64,000 bases of DNA from an uncultured Prevotellaceae bacterium (GTDB lineage Bacteria > Bacteroidota > Bacteroidia > Bacteroidales > Bacteroidaceae): positions 62,001 to 126,000 of the forward strand of contig OMWH01000004.1 of assembly GCA_900314755.1 (NCBI GenBank), given 5' to 3'. A program made the translations under genes and the position numbers. Below the pieces are notes generated by a model. It was not told the origin of the DNA. It worked only from the letters and a program-made list of their open reading frames with translations, and ran no database searches. How positions within the stretch are numbered: the first letter of the stretch is position 1; each line of letters opens with the position of its first letter. Shown here one piece after another: positions 44,176 to 54,444 of this stretch.

Positions 44176-44254
44176 AAACAAGTTTTTAAGATACTCACGT
44201 TCGAAAATGTTCAAATATATTTTGGCATTTTGCTCACTTAATCGTATCTTTGCA
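44165..44254. repeat. Right arm of a perfect 90-bp inverted repeat
   Basis: Reverse complement of 43398-43487 without mismatch. It contains the leuS promoter. Confidence 0.93.
44221..44252 (+). promoter_or_regulatory. Shared extended promoter, proximal leuS copy
   Basis: TTTGG (44221-44225), 19-nt spacer with CTCACTTAATCG, TATCTTTG (44245-44252). It is identical to the mutS copy. Confidence 0.87.
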
Positions 44255-44275
44255 GAAAATTAAATGCATATCGAT

Positions 44276-47119
44276 ATGGAATACAATTTTAGAGACATTG
44301 AACAGAAATGGCAGAAACGATGGGTGGAAATGAAAACCTATCGTGTGACTGAAGACCCGACGAAGAAAAAATTCTACGTGCTGAATATGTTCCCTTACCC
44401 CAGCGGTGCTGGTCTGCATGTAGGTCATCCCCTTGGCTATATCGCCTCGGATATCTATGCCCGCTATAAGCGTCAACAGGGATATAACGTACTGAACCCT
44501 ATGGGCTATGATGCTTATGGACTCCCTGCCGAGCAGTATGCTATACAGACTGGTCAGCATCCAGAGAAGACTACCTTTGAGAATATAGACCGCTATCGCA
44601 GTCAGTTGGATAAGATAGGTTTCTCATTTGACTGGGACCGTGAGGTACGTACCTGTGACCCCATCTATTATAAATGGACACAATGGGCTTTCCAGCGTAT
44701 GTTCAAAAGTTATTATAGTCTCTCATCCCACAAGGCTCAGCCTACCATCAAACTGATAGAGCACTTTGAGTTGATGGGTACGGAGAACTGTAATGCACTC
44801 GGTACGGAGGAGCTGCATTTTACAGCTTCTGACTGGGCTGGTTTCACAGAGAAGAAAAAGCAAGAAGTACTAATGAACTACCGTATCGCTTACCTTGCCG
44901 ACACCATGGTGAACTGGTGTCCGAAACTGGGTACCGTACTTGCCAACGACGAGGTGGTAGATGGTGTCAGCGTACGTGGTGGCTATCCTGTTGTCCAGAA
45001 AAAAATGCGTCAGTGGTGTCTTCGTGTATCAGCCTATGCCCAGCGCCTGTTGGACGGACTGGAGGAAATCGACTGGACAGACTCATTGAAAGAGACCCAA
45101 CGCAACTGGATTGGTCGCTCAGAGGGTACTGAGGTAGAGTTTAAGGTGGCTGACAGCGACAAGCACTTCACCATCTTCACAACCCGTGCCGATACGATGT
45201 TTGGTGTGACCTTCATGGTTCTGGCACCAGAGAGTGACCTCGTTGCCGAACTGACTACAGACGTACAGAAGGCTGAGGTGGAGAAATACCTCGACTATGT
45301 GAAAAAACGTACAGAGCGTGACCGTCAGATGGATCATAAGGTGACGGGTGTTTTCTCCGGAAGTTATGCCATCAATCCATTCACAGACGAGAAAATACCT
45401 ATCTGGATTGCTGAGTATGTACTTGCCGGCTATGGTACCGGTGCTATTATGGCAGTTCCTGCCCATGACTCCCGTGACTATGCTTTCGCCAAACACTTCA
45501 ATCTGCCTATCATCCCACTGATTGAGGGTGCTGATGTATCGGAGGAGAGCTACGATGCCAAAGAAGGTATCATGTGTAACTCCGCATCTGCTAAGTTCAG
45601 CCTCAACGGACTGACCGTCAAAGAGGCGATAGCAGCAACAAAGAAATTCGTGACAGAGCAGGGTATAGGACGAGTGAAAGTCAACTACCGTCTGCGTGAC
45701 GCTATCTTCTCCCGTCAGCGTTACTGGGGTGAGCCATTCCCCGTCTATTATAAGGACGACATGCCTTATATGATACCTAAGGAGTGTCTGCCTCTGGAAT
45801 TGCCGGAGATTGATGAGTACAAGCCAACAGAAACGGGTGAGCCCCCATTGGGACGAGCCAAGATGTGGGCTTGGGACACTAAGTTTGACAAAGTGGTATC
45901 AAAGGATGAGATTGACAATAAGACCGTATTCCCACTGGAACTGAATACCATGCCGGGCTTTGCAGGTTCCAGCGCTTACTATCTGCGCTATATGGATCCG
46001 AAGAACGAGAAGGCATTGGTGAATAAGGATATTGACGAGTACTGGCGTAACGTCGACCTCTATGTTGGTGGTACGGAGCATGCCACTGGTCACTTGATTT
46101 ACTCTCGTTTCTGGAATAAGTTCCTTTATGACTCTGGCTATAGTTGTGAGGACGAGCCTTTTAAGAAACTTGTCAACCAAGGTATGATTCAGGGGCGCTC
46201 TAATTTCGTCTATCGAGTAGAGGAGGGTCAGGATAAGGGTAAGTTCGTCAGTTGCGGACTGAAAGACAACTATCAGGTAACACCTATTCATGTGGATGTC
46301 AATATCGTTTCTAACGATATCCTCGACATAGAGGCATTCAAAGCTTGGCGTCCTGAATACAATAACGCAGAATTCATCCTGGAGGATGGCAAATATATCT
46401 GTGGATGGGCTATTGAGAAGATGTCTAAGTCGATGTTTAACGTCGTCAACCCAGATATGATTGTCGAGAAATATGGTGCCGACACACTGCGTCTATATGA
46501 GATGTTCCTAGGTCCTGTGGAGCAGTCAAAACCATGGGATACTAATGGTATTGACGGTTGTCATCGCTTCCTGAAGAAATTCTGGGCATTGTTCTATGGT
46601 AATACCCGTGAGAACCCAGACGGCAAATTACTGGTAGATGACGGAGAGCCTACGAAGGAGGCATTGAAAAGTGTTCATAAACTGATTAAGAAGGTTAGTC
46701 AAGACATAGAGATATTCTCCTATAATACCAGTATCTCCGCTTTCATGATTTGTGTGAATGAACTCGCACAGATGAAATGTCACAACCGTGAGATGTTGAA
46801 GACACTCGTTATCCTCATCGCTCCGTTTGCTCCTCATATTGCCGAGGAACTCTGGGAACAACTGGGAGAGCAGGGTAGTGTCTGCGATTCGAAATGGCCT
46901 GCTTGGAATGAGGAGTATCTGGTGGAGAATAGTGTGAAACTGGGTGTCGCCTTCAATGGTAAGACACGCTTTGACATGGAGTTCCCTGCTGATGCCGACA
47001 ATCAGACCATCCAAGATGCCGTTCTCGCTGACGACCGCTCCAAGAAATATATTGAGGGAGAGATTATGAAGGTTATCATCGTCCCGAAGCGTATGGTGAA
47101 CATCGTTTTTAAGAAATGA
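44276..47119 (+). CDS. leuS: Leucyl-tRNA synthetase
   Basis: This class I synthetase charges tRNA-Leu. The ~947-residue product has the HIGH motif in [10 protein letters not shown], the CP1 editing domain (including [12 protein letters not shown] and the HDSRDYAFA region) and the KMSKS motif in EKMSKSMFN, followed by the anticodon-binding helical domain. I prefer ATG 44276 ([12 protein letters not shown]), the family's usual N terminus. ATG 44264 would leave almost no leader after the -7 box ending at 44252. The stop overlaps the start of the YitT gene (ATGA). Confidence 0.96.
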   Translation: MEYNFRDIEQKWQKRWVEMKTYRVTEDPTKKKFYVLNMFPYPSGAGLHVGHPLGYIASDIYARYKRQQGYNVLNPMGYDAYGLPAEQYAIQTGQHPEKTTFENIDRYRSQLDKIGFSFDWDREVRTCDPIYYKWTQWAFQRMFKSYYSLSSHKAQPTIKLIEHFELMGTENCNALGTEELHFTASDWAGFTEKKKQEVLMNYRIAYLADTMVNWCPKLGTVLANDEVVDGVSVRGGYPVVQKKMRQWCLRVSAYAQRLLDGLEEIDWTDSLKETQRNWIGRSEGTEVEFKVADSDKHFTIFTTRADTMFGVTFMVLAPESDLVAELTTDVQKAEVEKYLDYVKKRTERDRQMDHKVTGVFSGSYAINPFTDEKIPIWIAEYVLAGYGTGAIMAVPAHDSRDYAFAKHFNLPIIPLIEGADVSEESYDAKEGIMCNSASAKFSLNGLTVKEAIAATKKFVTEQGIGRVKVNYRLRDAIFSRQRYWGEPFPVYYKDDMPYMIPKECLPLELPEIDEYKPTETGEPPLGRAKMWAWDTKFDKVVSKDEIDNKTVFPLELNTMPGFAGSSAYYLRYMDPKNEKALVNKDIDEYWRNVDLYVGGTEHATGHLIYSRFWNKFLYDSGYSCEDEPFKKLVNQGMIQGRSNFVYRVEEGQDKGKFVSCGLKDNYQVTPIHVDVNIVSNDILDIEAFKAWRPEYNNAEFILEDGKYICGWAIEKMSKSMFNVVNPDMIVEKYGADTLRLYEMFLGPVEQSKPWDTNGIDGCHRFLKKFWALFYGNTRENPDGKLLVDDGEPTKEALKSVHKLIKKVSQDIEIFSYNTSISAFMICVNELAQMKCHNREMLKTLVILIAPFAPHIAEELWEQLGEQGSVCDSKWPAWNEEYLVENSVKLGVAFNGKTRFDMEFPADADNQTIQDAVLADDRSKKYIEGEIMKVIIVPKRMVNIVFKK

Positions 47120-48075
47120 CAGAACAACATAAAATGATATGGAGTGAGACCAAGGACTATATGTTTATAGCCCTTGGACTCGCTATTTATACTGTTGCGT
47201 TCACAGTATTCCTAATGCCTTACCAGATAGTGGCTGGAGGTGTGACAGGTCTTTCAGCCATCATCTATTATGCCACTGGATTCCATCTGGAAAATACCTA
47301 TATCATCATTAATGGTATCCTATTGGTAGTGGCACTGAAAATCCTTGGTGTGAAGTTTCTGATGAAAACTATTTTCGCTATCTTCACCCTCTATTTCATG
47401 CTGATGTTCGCTCAGGACATCATCCCTAAGCAAGCCAATGGCTTACCCTTTAAACTGATGGGTGAGGGACAGGATTTCATGTCGATGATTATCGGATGCG
47501 TTATGACAGGTATCGCTCTTGCTACGGTCTTCTTGCATAATGGTTCTACCGGCGGTACGGATATCATTGCTGCCTCTGTCAACAAATACCATAACGTATC
47601 ACTGGGCTCCGTACTTATTGCCGCAGACTTCTGCATCATCGGCTCCTGTATGTTCTTCCCACAGTTCGGAACCTATCTGGAACGTGCCCATAAGGTAATG
47701 TTCGGTTTCTGCGTAATGGCTATGGAGAACTATGTACTCGACTATGTGATGAATGCCCGCCGACAGTCTGTACAGTTCTTTATCTTTTCCAGCAAATGGC
47801 AAGAGATAGCCAATGCCATCGGTACAGAGATGAACCATGGTGTGACGATTCTGGACGGTCATGGATGGTATACGGGTAAGAAGAGCAAAGTACTTTGTAT
47901 TCTTGCCAAGAAGAATGAAAGTGTCAACATGTTCCGCCTCATCAAAATGATTGACCCCAATGCCTTTGTCAGCCAGTCAAGTGTTATTGGTGTCTATGGT
48001 GAGGGATTTGATGAGATGAAAGTTTCGATTAAGCGAGAGAAGAGTCAAGCAAGTTTGAACTCTTCCGAGAAATAG
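47116..48075 (+). CDS. YitT family membrane protein
   Basis: The 319-residue product has five or six membrane helices (residues ~15-190), including [17 protein letters not shown] and [15 protein letters not shown], followed by a cytoplasmic DUF2179 domain ([44 protein letters not shown] split in two strands). The molecular role of YitT proteins is not established; they are presumed transporters. The ATG overlaps the leuS stop by four bases, and rdgB follows within 50 bp, so leuS-yitT-rdgB-porZ may be one long transcription unit. Confidence 0.9.
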   Translation: MTEQHKMIWSETKDYMFIALGLAIYTVAFTVFLMPYQIVAGGVTGLSAIIYYATGFHLENTYIIINGILLVVALKILGVKFLMKTIFAIFTLYFMLMFAQDIIPKQANGLPFKLMGEGQDFMSMIIGCVMTGIALATVFLHNGSTGGTDIIAASVNKYHNVSLGSVLIAADFCIIGSCMFFPQFGTYLERAHKVMFGFCVMAMENYVLDYVMNARRQSVQFFIFSSKWQEIANAIGTEMNHGVTILDGHGWYTGKKSKVLCILAKKNESVNMFRLIKMIDPNAFVSQSSVIGVYGEGFDEMKVSIKREKSQASLNSSEK

Positions 48076-48122
48076 AAACTTCGGCGAAGTCAAGGTTAAA
48101 ATCAAAGAAGAGAAGAAGAAAA

Positions 48123-48749
48123 ATGAAAATCGTATTCGCAACGAACAACCAACACAAGCTTGACGAAATCAGAAGTATCTTAGGCGATAGATTTGAGGTC
48201 GTTTCCTTGAAAGAAATCGGTTGTCATGAGGATATTCCTGAGACTGGTAAGACTTTGGAGGAGAACGCCCTTCAAAAAGCACAATATGTCTATGACCATT
48301 ACCATGTGAGTTGTTTCGCAGATGATACAGGACTAGAGGTAGACGCACTGCATGGAGCACCAGGTGTCTATTCCGCAAGATACGCTGCCTTGGAGGATCC
48401 CAATACCACAGGGCATGATTCTGAGGCTAATATGGCACGTTTGCTGCGTGAATTAGGAAATAATAACAACCGCAAGGCACGATTCCGCACCGTTATTGCG
48501 TTTATAGAGAAAAAGGACGTATGTCCTTGTGGCTGTACCAGTATCAAGAAAGTCAGTCAGTTTGAAGGAATCGTCGAGGGTGAGATTATCCGAGAGAAAA
48601 GGGGAGGGGAGGGCTTCGGCTATGATCCTATCTTCCAACCGGAAGGCTACGACAAGACATTTGCTGAATTAGGTTCTGATATCAAGAACACTATCAGTCA
48701 CCGGGCACGAGCCACACAGAAATTAGCAGAGTATTTGAAAACATTGTAG
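48123..48749 (+). CDS. rdgB: Non-canonical purine NTP pyrophosphatase (RdgB/HAM1 family)
   Basis: The enzyme hydrolyses dITP, ITP and XTP to monophosphates, cleaning the nucleotide pool. The 208-residue product starts [16 protein letters not shown] and contains [30 protein letters not shown] and ISHRARA, all family markers. A cysteine-rich insertion (CPCGC, residues ~137-141) sits in the loop before FEGIVEGEI, where most homologues have a short turn; it might bind metal or be neutral. porZ starts three bases after the stop. Confidence 0.94.
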   Translation: MKIVFATNNQHKLDEIRSILGDRFEVVSLKEIGCHEDIPETGKTLEENALQKAQYVYDHYHVSCFADDTGLEVDALHGAPGVYSARYAALEDPNTTGHDSEANMARLLRELGNNNNRKARFRTVIAFIEKKDVCPCGCTSIKKVSQFEGIVEGEIIREKRGGEGFGYDPIFQPEGYDKTFAELGSDIKNTISHRARATQKLAEYLKTL

Positions 48750-48752
48750 ATT

Positions 48753-50663
48753 ATGAAAAAGTTCATCATCCTATTATTGTCCATTCTCCATTGTTCATTC
48801 TCAATGGCTCAGATTGGAACATGGAAAGCCTATATGGCATATAGCGATATCCAAGAAATACAAAAGGCTGGTGATGAGCTTTTCGTGATGGCAAGCAATG
48901 ACCTTTATCAGTATAATCTCAACGACCAGAGTATCTATACTTATGATAAGACCAATGGACTGAATGATACTAATATCAAGCATATCAAATGGTGTCCACA
49001 AGCCCAGCGTCTTATTGTCGTTTATGAGAATTCCAACATAGATCTCATAGAAACAGACGGTGATATTATTAACATCAGTGACCTCTACACAAAAGTGATT
49101 ACTGGTGATAAGACTGTCAGCAGCATCCGTATTGATGGTGTCTATGCCTATCTCATCTGTGGTTTCGGCATCGTGAAAGTCAATATGGAACGAGCAGAGA
49201 TCAGTGACAGCTATACCCCTAATCATCCAGAATACCCCACAGATTTACCAGATGAAGACAACTCCGATTATGACCAGTATATTGAGACGGTAAAGACTCT
49301 TAATCCTGGAGGACCGAAGTATAATCGTAATCTCTTTCTTAAATTCAAATATAACAAATTATATTCATGTCCTGGTATTATGGGAGGCCATTTTGCACCC
49401 AATTTCCCTGGTTGCTTGCAAACATGGGATAGTAGTGAATGGACTTACTACCAAGATCAACTGAACACTATCACTGGACATACTTATTTAGATCTAAGTT
49501 GTTTTGATATTGATCCTAATGATACATCACATGTTTTTGCTGGGGGAAGAACAGGACTCTATGAGTTTAAAAACGGAAAATTCGTTAAAGAGTATAATTA
49601 TGACAATAGTCCTCTTAAAACTACAGCTGCTATTAATGGCAATTCTAAAGATTATACTTTCGTCCAGACCCTCATTTTTGATAGCAAGGGGCATCTCTGG
49701 TTAATGAATAGTGGTAGTGATGAAGGGTCACTGTTTGAGATAAAAGAAAACGGAGAATGGATTAGCCACCACAAAAGGGAATTTATGAATTCTGGAAAGC
49801 GTACATACGATAACATAGTCAATGCCATGATAGACAGCCGTGGCTTATTCTGGTTTTGTAACGACCGCTTTATAGAAGCTTCATTGCTTTGCTACCAACC
49901 CACAACAGACGAAGCTGTTGCCTATACTAATTTTGTCAATCAAGATGGCTTAAAAATAGAAAATGTATATGGGGTCACTTGTGTTGCAGAAGATTTAGAA
50001 GGAAATATCTGGGTAGGTACAGACAAAGGTTTGTTAATGATAGAAAAAGATGATATAGGGAAAAGTCCTGATGATATGGTATTCACACAAGTAAAAGTTC
50101 CTCGTAATGATGGAACAGATTATGCAGACTATCTTTTATCAGGTATTCATATTACCTGTATCACTATTGATAATGACGGGAACAAATGGATTGGTACTAA
50201 TGGACTTGGAGTCTATACGATTAGCAGAGACAATTTGACAGAGATAAATCATTTTACAACTGAAAACAGTAAGTTGATTTCTAACATTATAGGCTCTATT
50301 GCTATTGATGAGAATAATGGTGAGGTATTTATTGGCACAGATGAGGGATTATGCTCGTATATGAGTGGTATTACGAAACCCATTCATGAAATGACAGAAG
50401 ATAATGTCTATGCTTATCCTAATCCTGTAACATCAGATTATACTGGACTTATCACTATTACAGGTCTGACTTATAATGCAGATGTGAAAATTCTTACCAG
50501 TAGTGGGAAATTAGTTGCAGAAGGAAAAAGCAACGGAAGGTTTTTTAAATGGGATGGAAGAGATAAAGACGGAAATAAGGTAGCTAGTGGTGTTTACATG
50601 GTAGCAACAGCCACCAGTGATGGAAACAAAGGTGTAGTATGCAAAATAGCCATCGTCAGATAG
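48753..50663 (+). CDS. porZ: PorZ-like type IX secretion protein (beta-propeller with C-terminal sorting-type domain)
   Basis: The 636-residue product has a signal peptide (FIILLLSILHCSFSMAQ). It continues with two seven-bladed-type propeller regions (IKHIKWCPQAQRLIVVYENS; later blades of the two-component-regulator propeller type such as DLEGNIWVGTDKGLLMI and DNDGNKWIGTNGLGVYTI). The C-terminal ~80 residues (VYAYPNPVTSDYTGLITITG, GKVASGVYMV-type end) fit a type IX sorting domain. In Porphyromonas PorZ works with PorU in the cell-surface attachment complex and binds anionic LPS. No other type IX genes are in the window. The second half is AT-rich, like the downstream genes. Confidence 0.88.
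   Translation: MKKFIILLLSILHCSFSMAQIGTWKAYMAYSDIQEIQKAGDELFVMASNDLYQYNLNDQSIYTYDKTNGLNDTNIKHIKWCPQAQRLIVVYENSNIDLIETDGDIINISDLYTKVITGDKTVSSIRIDGVYAYLICGFGIVKVNMERAEISDSYTPNHPEYPTDLPDEDNSDYDQYIETVKTLNPGGPKYNRNLFLKFKYNKLYSCPGIMGGHFAPNFPGCLQTWDSSEWTYYQDQLNTITGHTYLDLSCFDIDPNDTSHVFAGGRTGLYEFKNGKFVKEYNYDNSPLKTTAAINGNSKDYTFVQTLIFDSKGHLWLMNSGSDEGSLFEIKENGEWISHHKREFMNSGKRTYDNIVNAMIDSRGLFWFCNDRFIEASLLCYQPTTDEAVAYTNFVNQDGLKIENVYGVTCVAEDLEGNIWVGTDKGLLMIEKDDIGKSPDDMVFTQVKVPRNDGTDYADYLLSGIHITCITIDNDGNKWIGTNGLGVYTISRDNLTEINHFTTENSKLISNIIGSIAIDENNGEVFIGTDEGLCSYMSGITKPIHEMTEDNVYAYPNPVTSDYTGLITITGLTYNADVKILTSSGKLVAEGKSNGRFFKWDGRDKDGNKVASGVYMVATATSDGNKGVVCKIAIVR
48775..48806. repeat. 7-bp tandem repeat in the porZ signal-peptide region
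   Basis: Four units (TTGTCCA, TTCTCCA, TTGTTCA, TTCTCAA) encode the LLSILHCSFSM part of the signal peptide. Confidence 0.75.
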
Positions 50664-51841
50664 CCATCATTATCGTAGTAATATTCACATTACTACAACT
50701 TATTGTATTGTTGCTATTTAATTATACCCCTTATCCAGATAGCGACGGATACATCTTTCTTGCTGAAGAATGCATTGCAAATCATGATTGGTATCCTATA
50801 TCTACGAAGTTAAACGACTATCCGTTTTTATGGAATATAGGGGCTATCAATGCTATTGTCATTTCACTTAAATTATTTCATTCTATCATACCTTTACTTG
50901 TAGTTTATTGCATTATGAAAGGCTTAACTGCAGGGCTGTTATATCAAGTGACTCTAACCATCATTAATAAGAAAATTGCATTCATTACTTTAATATTATA
51001 TGTTATTTATCCAGCTAATTATGGTGAAGGCACATCTACACTAAGCGAGTTGCCTTTTATGTTTTTTATCATGCTAGGTATCTATCTCTCATTGGTTAAA
51101 AATAAGTCAATAGCAGGAGGTATGATGCTGGCAATAGCCAACTGGTTTAGACCTATGGGTATCGTCTTTCTACTAGCATTACTTCTTTGTTTGTTGTTTA
51201 AATGGAGAAAAAGCATAAAATTACTCATAGGTTATGTAGGAATGATAGCTATTATAGGTACAACCACCATGTATCGTACAGGGCTTTTTCTATATCAAGC
51301 TAAGACAGGGTGGATGGCTTTGATGGACTATTCATCAAATCATTCTCATGAATCAATGATGGTTCGTGAACGTGCTGATTGGAATGTATGTCAAAAGGAC
51401 TCCGCCTGGCAATCGCTTTTTATAGACTGGGTAAAAGATCACCCAAAAGAGTATATAGCACAGATGCCAAGTAAACTAGTAAATACCTATGTCTCCGACA
51501 ATGTCAATATGTGTACGTTCATACCTGATAAACAAGACACTGACTACATGTATGACAAAGTCAGTATGGGAACACTTATCAATAGTTTTCCTCGACTTTC
51601 TGCTGTACAATGGCTAACTATATTAAATCTGTTTGTCTATTTCGCATTATTAGTTACTTCTGTAGTAAGTCTATTTTACTTTAGGCGTGACACTTATTTA
51701 CTGCCTGTCAATGTCATCGTTCTTGGTACTTTGTTGCTCCTCTTTGTCGGACATGGTGAAACTCGTTTCCATATCCTCTTTATGCCTTTCTTTATGATAC
51801 TCTCATCTATGTTTATAGAAAAATATATAGACTATGAGTAA
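50639..51841 (+). CDS. Polytopic membrane protein, GT-C glycosyltransferase-like
   Basis: The 400-residue product has about ten membrane helices. After the first helix it carries an acidic loop PYPDSDGYIFLAEE, the position where GT-C (PMT/GT39-like) enzymes have their catalytic Asp. Later features are FRPMGIVFLLALLL, a periplasmic loop with NHSHESMMVRERADW, and a final helix pair after HGETRFHILFMPFF, a segment common in GT39-like proteins. I infer a lipid-linked sugar transferase acting on the periplasmic side; donor and acceptor are unknown. ATG 50639 overlaps porZ by 25 bp. The sequence is AT-rich. Confidence 0.7.
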   Translation: MQNSHRQIAIIIVVIFTLLQLIVLLLFNYTPYPDSDGYIFLAEECIANHDWYPISTKLNDYPFLWNIGAINAIVISLKLFHSIIPLLVVYCIMKGLTAGLLYQVTLTIINKKIAFITLILYVIYPANYGEGTSTLSELPFMFFIMLGIYLSLVKNKSIAGGMMLAIANWFRPMGIVFLLALLLCLLFKWRKSIKLLIGYVGMIAIIGTTTMYRTGLFLYQAKTGWMALMDYSSNHSHESMMVRERADWNVCQKDSAWQSLFIDWVKDHPKEYIAQMPSKLVNTYVSDNVNMCTFIPDKQDTDYMYDKVSMGTLINSFPRLSAVQWLTILNLFVYFALLVTSVVSLFYFRRDTYLLPVNVIVLGTLLLLFVGHGETRFHILFMPFFMILSSMFIEKYIDYE

Positions 51842-52853
51842 GGAACAAAGTACTATTATTAAAGGGATTGCCATACTCATGATGCTATGGTACCATCTGT
51901 TTGGTATATCAGATCTGGAATCATTATGTACTCCATTATTATACATACATGGAAAATCATTTGCTGCATATATAGCAAATGCATGTTATCCTGTTTCATT
52001 CTTTCTCATTTTAAGTGGATATGGCTTGACATACATTTATCATAACAAATTATTAACTGCGAATAGTCAATCTAAAAGACTATTGAAACTTTATATTCAC
52101 TACTGGGTTGTTCTTTTTGTCTTTGTCAGTATTGGTCACTATATCAACCCCGCTGTCTATCCAAATGACTTATTACATTTTGTGGCAAATATCATAGGTA
52201 TCAGATGTACCTACAATGGGGAAACATGGTTTTTACTACCTTATGCCGTCATTTCACTTTGTTCCTATTGGATTATCAAATATATCTATTTCTTAAACAA
52301 CAAGAAGCAGACAATTATAACTCTTAGTATTTATGTTATTGTCTTTCTCTCATTTAGGCATCTAGGAAATAACTTGCCTGATCATCCTATATTAAAAACA
52401 CTCCTTATACAACCCGTTTATTGGGTTCAGTTGTCTTTTTACTTTTCTCTTGGAATACTTCTCTATCGACTACTTGAAAACGAGCCTATACAGCTAAAAA
52501 GTGCTCCTACAACTGTCTATTTTATAGTGTTATGTCTTATTTTTATTATTAAAAGCCAATTCAAAATAACGTTGGCTGATGGTCTTTATGCTTTTGTTTT
52601 CATATTCTGTTTCCTACATTTACGAATTAACCATCATATTACTTTTATACTTCATAAACTTGGTCATCGCTCCATGCCCATGTGGATGACTCACACATTT
52701 TATAGTGTTTATTTATTTCCTGATTTTATCTATGGTTTTAAATACCCAATATTTATTTTTGTTGTGCTCGTTGCTGTTAGCTATTTAACTGCAATTCCTA
52801 TCATGTATCTATCGAAAATAATCATAAAAAGAATATCGTTCCTAAAAAACTAG
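51834..52853 (+). CDS. Acyltransferase 3 family membrane protein
   Basis: The 339-residue product has about ten membrane helices and the acyltransferase-3 opening IIKGIAILMMLWYHLFGI (conserved His), FFLILSGYGLTYIY and SMPMWMTHTFYS near the end. These proteins transfer acyl groups, usually acetyl, to extracytoplasmic sugars of LPS, capsule or exopolysaccharide. It overlaps the preceding glycosyltransferase-like gene by eight bases and precedes the CotH-like gene by four. The acceptor glycan is unknown. Confidence 0.85.
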   Translation: MSKEQSTIIKGIAILMMLWYHLFGISDLESLCTPLLYIHGKSFAAYIANACYPVSFFLILSGYGLTYIYHNKLLTANSQSKRLLKLYIHYWVVLFVFVSIGHYINPAVYPNDLLHFVANIIGIRCTYNGETWFLLPYAVISLCSYWIIKYIYFLNNKKQTIITLSIYVIVFLSFRHLGNNLPDHPILKTLLIQPVYWVQLSFYFSLGILLYRLLENEPIQLKSAPTTVYFIVLCLIFIIKSQFKITLADGLYAFVFIFCFLHLRINHHITFILHKLGHRSMPMWMTHTFYSVYLFPDFIYGFKYPIFIFVVLVAVSYLTAIPIMYLSKIIIKRISFLKN

Positions 52854-52857
52854 ACCT

Positions 52858-54444
52858 ATGAAAAGAATGCTCTTTATTCTATTAATTACTTTTGAATATA
52901 CAGTTGTTGCTTTTGCTGATGAGTATGATCCTAATAATTTCAGACCTAAAAGTGATGGTATAAAAATTAATGAAACTAATCTTCCCATTGTATTTATTGA
53001 TACAAAATATGGAGCAGAACAAACAAGAATTATCCATAAAGACTATGCCATAGCAGCCAGAATGAAAATTATCAGTAATGATAATGGTATCAATCATGGT
53101 GATACATTAGCATATCCTAACCAAAAAATAGACTATGAGGGATGGATTTCTATCAGATATCGAGGTAATACTTCCTTTTCTGCTTCAAAAAAGAAACCTT
53201 TTCAGATTAGAACATTAAAGACTAATGATGTAAATGGAAAAAAGGAAAAAGTAGAAATTATGGGAATGCCAAAAGATAATAAATGGGTGATGCTGGCTCC
53301 TTATAATGACCGTAGTCAGATTCGTGACGCACTGATGTTCCAACTGGCTAGACCTTTTTTTGATTATGTTCCTCGAGTACGTCATTGTGAAGTAATACTA
53401 GATGGTTATTACTATGGCATCTATGTGATGGCAGAAAAACCTGATAAAGGAAAATATCGTCTTAATCTTGATGATCCTGGTATTGAAGGAGATGAACTGA
53501 CAGGTGGTTATCAATTAGAAATTGACAGGGACGATGAACCTTATTATTATCGTTCAAAACAAATTCTGAAAGATGAAAATGGAATTCCATATACTTATAA
53601 TAATAGTATTGTTTTCCAATATAAAAATCCAGAATATGAGGATATGAAACCTGAACAACTACAATATATCCAACAAAAGATAGATTTAATGGAAATGTCA
53701 TTGGTAAGTGAGGATTTTAAAAATCCAGAAACTGGTTACAGAAAATACCTGGATCCTATTTCTTTCATAGACCAACAGTTATGCCAAGAAGTATCCGGAA
53801 ATATAGACGGCTATCGATTAAGTACTAATATATATAAGCAACGTGACTCTCAAAATCCATATTTCAAAACAACATTATGGGATTTTAATCTTGCCTTTGG
53901 TAATGCTATGCAGATGGGTGGTACCCTTACTGATTATTGGGTATATAAGAATACGTATGTATCATCCTATGATTATAAAGTACCCTTCTGGTGGTCAAGG
54001 ATGATGGAAGACTCATGGTATGTAGAACAATTAAAGAGTCGTTGGACACAATATAGGGAAGGTTCTTTTAGTAATGAACATATAGAAGCTGCCATCGACT
54101 CATTAGTTAATCATCTGAAAGAGAAAGGAGCACTTGAGCGTAATAACCAAACATATGACATGTTTGGTGAAGAATGGGTATGGCCTGTACCAAATTTTGA
54201 GACTGTAAATACCTATGAAAAGGAAATAAACAACTTAAAAAGTTGGTTACAAGAACGTATTATCTGGTTAGATAAACAGTTGAATTATACTAATGATATT
54301 AATAGTCTAAAAAGAGATGACAATAATAAAAAAATTATTGGTTATTACAATCTTCATGGAATTAGAATACAACGTCCGCCATTCCATGGAGTATACATTA
54401 TAAGATATCATGATGGAAGCTTTAAAAAGATAACTACGAAATAA
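52858..54444 (+). CDS. CotH kinase family protein (exported)
   Basis: The 528-residue product has a signal peptide (LFILLITFEYTVVAFA). CotH-type motifs follow: SIRYRGNTSF, KPFQIRTLK, WVMLAPYNDRSQIRDALMF, VILDGYYYGIYVMAEKPDKG and the metal-site segment TTLWDFNLAFGN. CotH proteins are atypical protein kinases first described in spore coat assembly. Bacteroidota homologues are exported and their targets are unknown. A short C-terminal segment (IIGYYNLHGIRIQRPPFHGVYIIRY in part) resembles a degraded secretion tail. It ends the porZ-GT-acyltransferase run and converges with the GT2 gene, overlapping by 11 bp. Confidence 0.85.
   Translation: MKRMLFILLITFEYTVVAFADEYDPNNFRPKSDGIKINETNLPIVFIDTKYGAEQTRIIHKDYAIAARMKIISNDNGINHGDTLAYPNQKIDYEGWISIRYRGNTSFSASKKKPFQIRTLKTNDVNGKKEKVEIMGMPKDNKWVMLAPYNDRSQIRDALMFQLARPFFDYVPRVRHCEVILDGYYYGIYVMAEKPDKGKYRLNLDDPGIEGDELTGGYQLEIDRDDEPYYYRSKQILKDENGIPYTYNNSIVFQYKNPEYEDMKPEQLQYIQQKIDLMEMSLVSEDFKNPETGYRKYLDPISFIDQQLCQEVSGNIDGYRLSTNIYKQRDSQNPYFKTTLWDFNLAFGNAMQMGGTLTDYWVYKNTYVSSYDYKVPFWWSRMMEDSWYVEQLKSRWTQYREGSFSNEHIEAAIDSLVNHLKEKGALERNNQTYDMFGEEWVWPVPNFETVNTYEKEINNLKSWLQERIIWLDKQLNYTNDINSLKRDDNNKKIIGYYNLHGIRIQRPPFHGVYIIRYHDGSFKKITTK

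Noticed and set aside
43398-44254. Insertion sequence with terminal inverted repeats
   Set aside because: No transposase or fragment of one lies between the arms; at most a non-autonomous element, so it is reported as an inverted repeat only.
48753-50663. Hybrid two-component regulator for the xus locus, because of the regulator-type propeller blades
   Set aside because: There is no histidine kinase or response-regulator domain; the protein ends in a type IX sorting-type domain, fitting PorZ.
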